Of a stretch of DNA of 64,000 bases, positions 29,237 through 36,293 are shown piece by piece. Source of the stretch: Alloalcanivorax gelatiniphagus (GTDB taxonomy: Bacteria > Pseudomonadota > Gammaproteobacteria > Pseudomonadales > Alcanivoracaceae); assembly GCF_005938655.1 (NCBI RefSeq), contig NZ_VCQT01000046.1, positions 62,001 to 126,000 of the forward strand, written 5' to 3'. The notes beneath the pieces were generated by a model. The model worked only from the letters and a program-made list of their open reading frames with translations. It was not told where the DNA came from and searched no databases. Position 1 is the stretch's first letter. The number at the start of each line of letters is the position of its first letter. The position numbers were made by a program, and so were the translations under genes.

Positions 29237-30109
29237 TCAGTCCGGGACCCGTTGCGAAGGAAGATCGGAGACGTCCGAGCGGCTTCCCGCTTGCAGACGC
29301 CGGGCGGCGCTGTCACTGAGCACCACCAGGGTGATGCGCCGGTTGACGGCATCGCCGGGATTGCTGCCCGGCACCGGCACACGGTCGCCCATGCCGGTCA
29401 CGCGCAGCAGCTTGCTACCATCCAGCCCACCGGCCACCAGTTCCCGGCGGGAGGCGTTGGCCCGGTCGCTGGACAGCTCCCAGTTGCTGTAGCCGCTGTC
29501 ACCCCGGGCATAGCGCAGGCTGTCGGTGTGGCCGCTGATGCTGAGCCGGTTGGGCACATCGTTGAGCAGCGGCGCCAGGGTGCGCAGCAACTTGCGCATG
29601 GCCGGCGACACCCGGTCGCTGCCGAGCTCGAACATGGGCTGACGGTCGGTATCCATCAATTGCACCCGCAAGCCGTCCTGTGTCATTTCGAAACGCATCT
29701 GTTCACGCACGTTGCGCAGCGCCGGGTCTTCCTGAATCACCGTTTCCATGCGCCGGCGCAACTCCATCAACCGTGCCCGATCCTCCGCCGGACGGCTCTG
29801 GCGCTTCAGATCGATGCGCGCCTGTTCGCCGTCGGAGTGGGCCGGGTCGGCGCCGCCACCGGGAATGGCGCTGGTGCTCGCCGAGTTGCGGTCACCATTG
29901 GCCAGCGCCACCTTGAGCGGGGTGCGGAAGTACTCCGCCAGCCCCTGCAGTTCCGAGGGGGTGGCGGTGGAGAGAATCCACAGCACCAGGAACAGGGCCA
30001 TCAACGCGGTCATGAAATCCGCCAGCGCGATCTTCCAGGCGCCGCCATGGTGCGCCGCGTGGGCGCGCCTGGGTCTGCGAATGACGATGGTGCGATGGTT
30101 ATTGCTCAT
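29237..30109 (-). CDS. motB: Flagellar stator protein MotB
   Basis: Stator subunit with one membrane helix (FMTALMALFLVLWIL) preceded by the proton-binding Asp31 (ALADF), a plug/linker region and a C-terminal OmpA-like peptidoglycan-binding domain (LSISGHTDSL, LSSDRANASRRELVAGG). The helix residues suggest an H+-driven rather than Na+-driven motor, by inference. The 290-residue length is typical. Overlaps motA by 4 bases. Confidence 0.96.
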   Translation of the reverse strand: MSNNHRTIVIRRPRRAHAAHHGGAWKIALADFMTALMALFLVLWILSTATPSELQGLAEYFRTPLKVALANGDRNSASTSAIPGGGADPAHSDGEQARIDLKRQSRPAEDRARLMELRRRMETVIQEDPALRNVREQMRFEMTQDGLRVQLMDTDRQPMFELGSDRVSPAMRKLLRTLAPLLNDVPNRLSISGHTDSLRYARGDSGYSNWELSSDRANASRRELVAGGLDGSKLLRVTGMGDRVPVPGSNPGDAVNRRITLVVLSDSAARRLQAGSRSDVSDLPSQRVPD

Positions 30110-30981
30110 GCTTCGCCGGAGCCTCCACCGCGGGCGGAGCGCACATGCTCTTCCAGTTCATCAAAGGACGGACGCTCGGCGCTGTGCAGAGCCTTGCGAC
30201 CAAACTCCACCGCCAGCTGCGGCGCATAGCCGTTCAGGTTGGCAAGCAGGGTGACGCGCACGCACTGCAGCATCTTCACCCCTTCCGCCACCTGCCGGTC
30301 GATGCGGCTGGCCACCGGGTTGACGAAACCGTAGGCCAGCAGAATGCCCAGGAAGGTGCCCACCAGGGCGTGGGCGATCATGATGCCCATTTCACCGGCA
30401 CCGGAATCCGCCGAGGCCAGCGCCTTCACCACCCCCAGCACCGCCGCCACGATACCGAACGCCGGCAGGGCGTCGCCCACCTTCATCAGGGCGTCGGCGG
30501 GGATATGTGCCTCGTGCTCGAAGGCCTCGATCTCATGGGTCATCAGCTCGTCCAGTTCCATGGGATCGACGCTGCCGCTGACCATCAAACGCAGGTAATC
30601 GGTGAGAAACCCCATGATCAGCGGGTCGCTGACGATGCGCGGGTGCTCGGTGAACAGCACGCTCTCCTGGGGATTCTCGATGTCCTTTTCCACGCCCAGC
30701 ACCCCTTCCCGGCGCATCTTGGTAAGCAACCGGTACTGGAGCGCCATCAGCTCCATGTAAATGCTCTTGTCATAGTGCTTGGTGCGCTTGAGGCGGCTTG
30801 CGGAACGGAACGTGGCCTTGATCGCCTTGCCGTTGTTGGCGGCCACGAAAGCGCCCACCGCCGCACCCACGATCATCAGAATTTCGGTGGGCTGATAGAG
30901 CGGCCCCAGGCTTCCTCCCGCGAGAGCGAAGCCCCCGAACACGGAGAGCGTGACGATAATGAAGCCTAGAGGTATCAGCAC
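30106..30981 (-). CDS. motA: Flagellar stator protein MotA
   Basis: Stator subunit of 291 residues with four membrane segments; the last two carry AFGIVAAVLGVVKAL and LVGTFLGILLAYGFVNPVASR, with the conserved Pro residues of the proton channel. It starts with GTG at 30981 (AAGGA about 13 bases upstream; no better start nearby). First gene of the motAB-cheAW-aer-cheR set, with a sigma-28 promoter 44-70 bases upstream. Confidence 0.96.
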   Translation of the reverse strand: MLIPLGFIIVTLSVFGGFALAGGSLGPLYQPTEILMIVGAAVGAFVAANNGKAIKATFRSASRLKRTKHYDKSIYMELMALQYRLLTKMRREGVLGVEKDIENPQESVLFTEHPRIVSDPLIMGFLTDYLRLMVSGSVDPMELDELMTHEIEAFEHEAHIPADALMKVGDALPAFGIVAAVLGVVKALASADSGAGEMGIMIAHALVGTFLGILLAYGFVNPVASRIDRQVAEGVKMLQCVRVTLLANLNGYAPQLAVEFGRKALHSAERPSFDELEEHVRSARGGGSGEA

Positions 30982-31024
30982 AACGGGTGTCCTTCCTGCC
31001 GGGAGGTGAATCGCATTACCTGAG

Positions 31025-31051
31025 GTATCGGCAGGAAGGCGTCGGGCTTGA
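31025..31051 (-). promoter_or_regulatory. Sigma-28 promoter of motAB-cheAW
   Basis: Minus strand TCAAGCCC, 11 bases, GCCGATAC. The -10 matches 7 of 8 bases; the -35 is weaker than at the other sites. It sits between flhC and motA, as in E. coli. Confidence 0.7.
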
Positions 31052-31072
31052 GGGGATTTTTAGCGGCTGGAG

Positions 31073-31094
31073 CGGCGCCGGAGACCCGGCGCCG
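31073..31094 (-). terminator. Hairpin after flhC
   Basis: CGGCGCCGG, 4-base loop, CCGGCGCCG: a perfect 9-bp stem 15 bases after the flhC stop, without a T-run. It may attenuate flhDC read-through into motA. Confidence 0.45.
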
Positions 31095-31108
31095 GGTACT
31101 TGATAGGC

Positions 31109-31654
31109 TCAGATGCCCACGGCTTTGTTGACGCTGGGCTTCTTACGGGTTTTGCCGGCCCGGGAGGGGGGCTGGCAAATGCCACAGACAAAGTCCTGGC
31201 TGGGTGTATGGGCGTGGTTGACGAAATGGCCGCCGCAGCTGGTACAGGAGGACAGCTCGAACAGCTCGCTCTCGAAAAAGCGGATCAACGTCCAGGCGCG
31301 GGTCAGGCCAAGCACCGGCTCCGCCTCATCCAGGGCCATCTGTTCCAGGTACAGGCGGTAGGATTTGACGAACCCTTCCATGCGCGCGCAACCCTGCACC
31401 TCGGTCAACTGCCGGTAGTAGGCATAGAACAGCGAGGAGTGGATATTGGGCAGCCAGGTAATGAACCAGTCCGTGGAGAACGGCAGCATGCCCTTCGGCG
31501 GCGAGGCGCCACGCACCTCCTTGTAGAGGCGGATCAGCCGGCCACGGCTCAGCTCGATTTCCGATTCCAGAACCTGCAGGCGGGCGCCCAGTTCGATCAA
31601 TTCAATGGCAAGCTGCACCTGATGCATCTCGCCGACCAGACTTTTCTCGGACAT
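31109..31654 (-). CDS. flhC: Flagellar master regulator subunit FlhC
   Basis: With FlhD forms the FlhD4C2 activator of class II flagellar promoters; FlhC makes the main DNA contacts. The 181-residue protein has the family N-terminus ([30 protein letters not shown]-like), the block [11 protein letters not shown] and the zinc site with CTSC and CGIC (two CxxC pairs). The start at 31654 is chosen because GGGGGG precedes it and the family begins there; an upstream in-frame start would overlap flhD. Confidence 0.96.
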   Translation of the reverse strand: MSEKSLVGEMHQVQLAIELIELGARLQVLESEIELSRGRLIRLYKEVRGASPPKGMLPFSTDWFITWLPNIHSSLFYAYYRQLTEVQGCARMEGFVKSYRLYLEQMALDEAEPVLGLTRAWTLIRFFESELFELSSCTSCGGHFVNHAHTPSQDFVCGICQPPSRAGKTRKKPSVNKAVGI

Positions 31655-31664
31655 ATCCCCCCCT

Positions 31665-31970
31665 TCAGTGCTGGCAGGCCGCCATGAGCAGGGAAGCGTG
31701 GGTTTGCCCCAGGCCCTGCTCACGCTTTTCACGGGTCAGCTGACTGACCTGCTCGGCATCGTCCAGCTGCAGGCGGAACAACAACTGATTGGTGCGAGCC
31801 AGGCGCGCCAGTTGCTTCGCGGACAGCGAAACCAACACCCGGCCCATTGCCTCATCGATCTTGAGGCGGAACAGAGCGGTGGTGAAATCTTCATTGAGAA
31901 GCCGCTGCGCCAGCAGCATGTAAGACAGATTCAAGTCCTGGATCTCATTAAGAACATGGTCGACGTTCAT
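31665..31970 (-). CDS. flhD: Flagellar master regulator subunit FlhD
   Basis: The 101-residue partner of FlhC, mostly helical and slightly shorter than the 116-119-residue enteric form. Conserved blocks: [32 protein letters not shown] and LAKLT-like [20 protein letters not shown] lies 10 bases before the ATG. It is followed after 10 bases by flhC and preceded by a long regulatory region with CRP-type sites. Confidence 0.96.
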   Translation of the reverse strand: MNVDHVLNEIQDLNLSYMLLAQRLLNEDFTTALFRLKIDEAMGRVLVSLSAKQLARLARTNQLLFRLQLDDAEQVSQLTREKREQGLGQTHASLLMAACQH

Positions 31971-32031
31971 GGCTGCGGTGCTCCTTCGGTAACCCCAATC
32001 GAGGGCCTATCCCCGATTCCATAGTTAAGAC

Positions 32032-32091
32032 GTGACGGCCGGCCCGGGCATCCCGGTCTGGTCCCCGACGGGAAGCCGCCAAAACCGTCAC
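32032..32091 (-). promoter_or_regulatory. Predicted stem-loop in the flhDC leader
   Basis: GTGACGG (32032-32038) pairs with CCGTCAC (32085-32091), enclosing a GC-rich CCCGGG/CCCGG core. The proposed transcript starts near 32121, so this lies in a leader of about 150 bases with several GGA triplets, which could be CsrA targets; E. coli flhDC mRNA is CsrA-controlled. Inference only. Confidence 0.35.
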
Positions 32092-32127
32092 TGTATGCTG
32101 AAAATCCGCGAAACCTAGTACTTTTGT

Positions 32128-32133
32128 ATTATA
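32128..32133 (-). promoter_or_regulatory. Candidate -10 element of the flhDC promoter
   Basis: A perfect TATAAT on the minus strand, with no good -35 at 17 bases (ACTCTC), which fits an activator-dependent promoter. A transcription start near 32121 would place the two CRP-type palindromes at about -103 and -133. Confidence 0.45.
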
Positions 32134-32169
32134 AGTGTACTGGAAAGTAAGAGAGTCATCTATTGGTTA

Positions 32170-32185
32170 TGTGATTCGAAACGTA
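32170..32185. promoter_or_regulatory. Degenerate CRP-like half-site
   Basis: TGTGATTCGAAACGTA keeps one perfect TGTGA half. It would centre near -56 of the proposed flhDC start. Weak alone, but it lies 39 bases from the nearest perfect palindrome. Confidence 0.3.
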
Positions 32186-32216
32186 CCATAGGAGTGATTC
32201 TTTTCTCATACTTAAT

Positions 32217-32232
32217 TGTGAACAAAATCACA
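32217..32232. promoter_or_regulatory. CRP-type operator 1 upstream of flhD
   Basis: TGTGAACAAAATCACA is a perfect TGTGA-N6-TCACA palindrome. In enteric bacteria cAMP-CRP activates flhDC from such a site. The binding protein here (CRP, Vfr or another family member) is not in the window. Confidence 0.75.
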
Positions 32233-32246
32233 TATAGCTTGAAAAA

Positions 32247-32262
32247 TGTGATCTATGTCACA
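32247..32262. promoter_or_regulatory. CRP-type operator 2 upstream of flhD
   Basis: TGTGATCTATGTCACA is a second perfect TGTGA-N6-TCACA palindrome, centred 30 bases from operator 1. The rest of the flhD to fhlB gap (32263-32498) is relatively AT-rich and shows no gene or clear terminator. Confidence 0.75.
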
Positions 32263-32498
32263 TTACGGGAAAGAAAAAAGGGGGTGATCGGAGGGGTTGT
32301 CCTACGGCTCAGGACGGTGGGAGCGGATCTGCTATTTTTTTCATCTTCCTGTTAAATCAACAAGTTAGAGTCACTTTTCAGAAGCATGGACGGCCGTGCA
32401 AACTCCTCTTTTCCTACCGTCCGACACAAGCAAGGAACCCGTTCACATTAGAAAGCCCCCAAAAAAGGGCGCAACTCCTTGCATCTGGTACTTTATGG

Positions 32499-32795
32499 TC
32501 AGTCTCCGAAGCGCTGTTTTTCCCGCTCCTCCAGGTCCCGCACCCATACCAGCAACTCGGCGATCACCTGATACAGGGCCGGCGGGATACAGGCATCCAC
32601 GTCCAGTTGCATCAACAACGCCACCAGTTCCGGGGCATCGTGGACGAATACCTGGTTACGGTGGGCCTCGGCGATGATCTGTTCCGCCAGCTCACCGTAG
32701 CCCCGCGCCAATACCCGGGGGGCGGCCTCGCCTTCCCGATAGGTGAGGGCCACGGCGCGGCGCCGCTGACGGTCTTCCGGGGAACCTTCATTCAT
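32499..32795 (-). CDS. FlhB C-terminal-like protein (FhlB)
   Basis: A 98-residue protein that aligns with the cytoplasmic FlhB domain just after the NPTH site: AVALTYREGEAAPRVLARGYGELAEQI corresponds to YAVALKYQEQRMSAPRVVAKG in FlhB (16630), ending IPPALYQVIAELLVWV. It lacks the membrane part and the cleavage motif. The start at 32795 (overlapping the preceding gene by 8 bases) is preferred to one 26 codons upstream. Such FlhB-like proteins can partly replace the FlhB C-domain; its role in hook-length or substrate switching is inferred. Confidence 0.8.
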   Translation of the reverse strand: MNEGSPEDRQRRRAVALTYREGEAAPRVLARGYGELAEQIIAEAHRNQVFVHDAPELVALLMQLDVDACIPPALYQVIAELLVWVRDLEEREKQRFGD

Positions 32796-33966
32796 GCTCG
32801 CGCACCTCATGGACGGTAACGCTGACCGGGTCCCGCACCACCTGCTCCAGGCGCTCGCGCAGCCGCGAACCACCGGCCCGCAACCGCCGGGCGGTGGTTT
32901 CCGCGGCGCTCAGCTCCAGATCCACACGCTGCCCCGCCAGGGTCAGCCGCACCCGCACGTCCCCCAGGGTGGCCAGGCGCAGCGTCAGTTCCGAGCGCCA
33001 GGCCGGGGCGGCGTCGTCCCGCTGTTGCCGTTGCTCACCTTGGGGCTGCTCCCGGCCCTGGGGGTCGCGGGGCGGAATCTGCATGACCAGGGCCATGAAC
33101 AGGCCGGACCACACATCGCCCTCCCAGCGCAGCACCGGGGTGGCCAGCATTTCCAGCTGGTGGCGCAGCACGCCGTGCAGCGCCTCACTCTGGCCTTCGG
33201 AAAATGGCACCCGCCCGGCGGGGGCGGATTCGGCGGCGACACGAGCTTCCGGGTCCGCCCCGCTCTCCACGTTGCCGGCCCCGGCGGGGCTGGTGGTGGC
33301 GGCGGCGGCCGGGGACGAGGCCACGGAAGGGGCCGCCGCCGGCGCGGCCGGCCGCGTGTCCGGCTGACCGGCGGGCGCGGCGGCGGCCGTGCCGGTCCGC
33401 GCCGGTGCCTGGGGGCGTGCCGGCGGTTCGGCGCCGGCGGTTGGCCCCAGGGCCTCCCGGAACAGCCGCATCTGCGGCTCCCGGGCCAACTGCTCCAGGC
33501 TGCGCTCGCCCCGGAACCAGCCCTGAAGATGGGATTCGTAGAACAGGCCGCTCTGTTCCAGGCTGCCGCGCAGATCGGCGGCGACCCGAACCGCCCCGGT
33601 CTCGCCGGCGGGCAACAGCGGCGCCGCCGGACGCACCGCCGAGGGCGGTGCCGGGTACTGACTGAGCAGATCACCGATGGTGCGGGCGGCGGCGCTGAAG
33701 TGGGTGCGGGTGGAGCCCCCCGCCGGTGGCGCCGCCGGCAGTGGCGGCGGCGCGGCGGGACGCTCCGAGGTGGGCGCGCCTCGCGCACTGTCGCCGGCGG
33801 GCGTCGGACGCGGGTCCAGACGGGAATCACTGTGCACCGCCTGCAACGCCTGCCCCGGCTGCAACGGCCGCACCGGTGACGGCAGGTCGCGTATCACCGG
33901 CACGTCCACCCGCTTGCCCAGCACCTGATGGAGCAGGGTATCGAGAATCGGCGTGATGCCGCTCAC
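32788..33966 (-). CDS. Second FliK-like hook-length control protein
   Basis: A 392-residue protein with a long Ala/Pro-rich disordered middle (about 40-290) and a C-terminal FliK hook-domain-like segment (SELTLRLATLGDVRVRLTLAGQRVDLELSAAETTARRLRAG...LRERLEQ). FliK measures hook length and signals FlhB to switch substrates. The canonical fliK is at 46100, so this is a diverged paralogue. It overlaps fliT upstream (4 bases) and the FlhB-like gene downstream (8 bases), suggesting a functional pair. Confidence 0.75.
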   Translation of the reverse strand: MSGITPILDTLLHQVLGKRVDVPVIRDLPSPVRPLQPGQALQAVHSDSRLDPRPTPAGDSARGAPTSERPAAPPPLPAAPPAGGSTRTHFSAAARTIGDLLSQYPAPPSAVRPAAPLLPAGETGAVRVAADLRGSLEQSGLFYESHLQGWFRGERSLEQLAREPQMRLFREALGPTAGAEPPARPQAPARTGTAAAAPAGQPDTRPAAPAAAPSVASSPAAAATTSPAGAGNVESGADPEARVAAESAPAGRVPFSEGQSEALHGVLRHQLEMLATPVLRWEGDVWSGLFMALVMQIPPRDPQGREQPQGEQRQQRDDAAPAWRSELTLRLATLGDVRVRLTLAGQRVDLELSAAETTARRLRAGGSRLRERLEQVVRDPVSVTVHEVREHE

Positions 33967-34352
33967 GGACGTCCTTTTTCGAAGCGTGCCCGGCCGTCCA
34001 CCACCGCCGCTTCCTGGGGTCCATAGGAGCGGTTCAGGTCACGCCGCCGGCGGGACAGACCGATCAACTGATCCAGCTCGTCGCGGCGCGCCACCAGACA
34101 GGCGCGGATGTTCAGTTCCCGCTCCAGCAGAATGCCCAACACGGCGGTCTTGCGCTCCTGCTGGTCGTTGCTCAGTTGAACATCCTGTTCGCAGCGGGAC
34201 AGCCATTCCACATCCCGCACATAGTGGGTCTCTTCGTCGATAAGAGCGTCCCAGTCTCCCTCGCGGGCGAAGGCTTCCATGCGCTGCGTGCGACGGGCCA
34301 GGTGTTCGTAAACCTTCATCACCTGATCGGCGGTGGTGGCTGTGCGCGTCAT
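33963..34352 (-). CDS. fliT: Flagellar chaperone FliT-like
   Basis: A 129-residue helical protein placed after fliS, where FliT normally lies. FliT is the export chaperone of FliD and in Salmonella also binds FlhDC to repress class II genes. The sequence is poorly conserved (helices VMKVYEHLARRTQRMEAFAREGDWDALIDEE), so the assignment rests mainly on position, length and helix pattern. Overlaps fliS and the second fliK by 4 bases each. Confidence 0.75.
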   Translation of the reverse strand: MTRTATTADQVMKVYEHLARRTQRMEAFAREGDWDALIDEETHYVRDVEWLSRCEQDVQLSNDQQERKTAVLGILLERELNIRACLVARRDELDQLIGLSRRRRDLNRSYGPQEAAVVDGRARFEKGRP

Positions 34353-34774
34353 TCGCCCCCCTGCGCGGCGGCTGGCTCGATTTCCCGCCAGGCCGAGGCG
34401 ATGTTGGCGAGCAGAGCACCGGCCTGGTCCAGGCTGGCCTGGTCATTATGCAGATTGGCTTGCAGCAACAGCCGCCCGATGTAGTCGTACAGCGACGCCA
34501 GACGTTCGGCGATCTCACCGCCCTTGTCCCGATCCAGCGCCGCCAGCAGCCCGTTGTTGACGATATCCAGGGCCTTGGAAATGGCCTGGCCCTTCTGCGC
34601 CGCCCTGCCCGCCTGCATATGCATGCCGGCGGTGCGAATGGCGCTGGCCGCGCCATCGAACAGCAGGGTAATCAGTTGGTGGGGACTGGCGGACAGTACG
34701 CCGCTTTCCACTCCGACCCGGGCGTAAGCCCCGGCACCGCGGCCGTAAGCGGCGGCACCACGCGATGTTGTCAT
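34349..34774 (-). CDS. fliS: Flagellin chaperone FliS
   Basis: A 141-residue helical chaperone that keeps flagellin unpolymerised before export. The FliS signature is clear: SASPHQLITLLFDGAASAIRTA, KGQAISKALDIVNNGLLAALD and LYDYIGRLLLQANLHND. It lies 24 bases after fliD. Confidence 0.95.
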   Translation of the reverse strand: MTTSRGAAAYGRGAGAYARVGVESGVLSASPHQLITLLFDGAASAIRTAGMHMQAGRAAQKGQAISKALDIVNNGLLAALDRDKGGEIAERLASLYDYIGRLLLQANLHNDQASLDQAGALLANIASAWREIEPAAAQGGE

Positions 34775-34798
34775 ATTAACCTTCCTTCGCCGTGGCGT

Positions 34799-36148
34799 TT
34801 ATTTGCCCAGTTGAGCATTCAGCGCATCGAATTGTTGGGTGAGATAGGAACTGGTGGAGTTCATCTGAGCGATCATGCTGTCCAGCTGCTGAAACTGCTT
34901 GCGATAACGGGCCAGCGTGGCATTGATACGCTCCTCGGTACGCGAGTAATGGGCCTGCAGGTTCTCAATGCTGGTCTCAAGACCTTTGGTGGCGTCCTCC
35001 AGGGTGCCGCCGTCATCGACGATGCCGGCCAGGGTCTCCTCCAAGCGGACCGCCATGCCGTCCTCGTCGCCGCTGCCGACGAAGAACGCGGACACCGCGG
35101 AAAGGTTGTTTTCCACCGCCGCGTCCAGTTCCTCATCGTCGATTTCCAGGGTGCCGTCCACGGTCAGGGTGATGCCCATATCGGTGAGGGTGTTCAGATC
35201 CCCCCCGGGCACGGAGCTCCCCATCAGGCCACGCAGCTGCGCATTGATGCCGCGCAGGGTGGTGTCACCCAGCAGGTCACCGCTGGTACGGGTCTTCTGA
35301 TCGTAGCGGGACAGGCCGTCGATGGTTTCCTGCAGCTTGTTGTAGCTGTTCACGAAGCTGGTGACGGCTTTCTTGATACCGGCGGTGTCGCGGGTCACGT
35401 CCAGGGTGGCGCTGCCGGTTTCCACCAGATTCAGGGTCAGGCCCTGAATCGCGCCCTCCACCCGATTGCTCTGGCTGCTCACGGCGATGCCGTTGACGGT
35501 CAGCTCCGCGTTGCGCGCCGGCACCTCGGTGTCCGGGTCCAGGCTCAGGCTGCCGGCGGGCCCGCCGCTGAAGGAGACATCGGCGATGGCCGCCTCGGTG
35601 CCGGTGGCCGAGGACGACAGCACCAGCCGGAACGGGGTGCCGCTGCCGTCGTTCATCAGCGAGGCCTGAACGCCGCCGCCGGCGGCATTGATGGTGTCGC
35701 GGATGCTTTCCAGCGAACTTTTCTTGTCGGTGATTTCCACGTCCATGGTGTCGCCGTTGGCCAGCGTGATGCTGATCGAGCCGGCGCCCAGCCGCTCTTC
35801 CGAGTCGGCCACGCCCTGGGTGGCGATGCTGTAGCCGCGGGCGCGCTGGGTGACTTCCAGGTCGTAGTTACCGGTGAGCGCGCCGTCGCCCTGTATCACG
35901 GTGATGGCGTCGCCGCCGACCTGATTCTTGACGGCCTGGAAATGTTTGGTTTCGGAGAGCTTCTCGCTGGCTTCCTTGAACGCATTCAGCGCGCTCTCAA
36001 GCTTGCCATAGGCGGAGATCTTCGCCTGGTAGCTTTGCTGCTTGCGGGTGATCGGTGCCAACTGCTGGCGCTCGGACGATTCCAGCTGATCAAGCAGTCC
36101 GTTCAAGTCCAGGCCGGAGCCGATGCCCAAGGAGGAAATTGAGGCCAT
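34799..36148 (-). CDS. fliD: Filament cap protein FliD (HAP2)
   Basis: Forms the cap at the filament tip that folds exported flagellin. The 449-residue length is typical. It begins with the FliD N-terminus (SISSLGIGSGLDLNGLLDQLESSERQQLAPI) and ends with the coiled coil (ATLARYRKQFQQLDSMIAQMNSTSSYLTQQFDAL). It has its own sigma-28 promoter and heads fliD-fliS-fliT-fliK2-fhlB. Confidence 0.96.
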   Translation of the reverse strand: MASISSLGIGSGLDLNGLLDQLESSERQQLAPITRKQQSYQAKISAYGKLESALNAFKEASEKLSETKHFQAVKNQVGGDAITVIQGDGALTGNYDLEVTQRARGYSIATQGVADSEERLGAGSISITLANGDTMDVEITDKKSSLESIRDTINAAGGGVQASLMNDGSGTPFRLVLSSSATGTEAAIADVSFSGGPAGSLSLDPDTEVPARNAELTVNGIAVSSQSNRVEGAIQGLTLNLVETGSATLDVTRDTAGIKKAVTSFVNSYNKLQETIDGLSRYDQKTRTSGDLLGDTTLRGINAQLRGLMGSSVPGGDLNTLTDMGITLTVDGTLEIDDEELDAAVENNLSAVSAFFVGSGDEDGMAVRLEETLAGIVDDGGTLEDATKGLETSIENLQAHYSRTEERINATLARYRKQFQQLDSMIAQMNSTSSYLTQQFDALNAQLGK

Positions 36149-36242
36149 CTTGGTTCCCTATTCGTATTCTCCGGGGGATTGTCGCCGAATCGACCGCCCC
36201 GGTAGCGGTGGAATAACGACCGGCAAGGATCGCTTTTCACCG

Positions 36243-36269
36243 ATATCGGCGCGACGAGGCGGGACTTTA
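36243..36269 (-). promoter_or_regulatory. Sigma-28 promoter of fliD
   Basis: Minus strand TAAAGTCC, 11 bases, GCCGATAT, about 95 bases before the fliD start. Confidence 0.8.
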
Positions 36270-36293
36270 GGGAGAATGGCCTCCTGTGCTCAA

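Noticed and set aside
31109-31732. Longer flhC starting at 31732
   Set aside because: It would overlap flhD by 68 bases; the family N-terminus and an RBS mark 31654.
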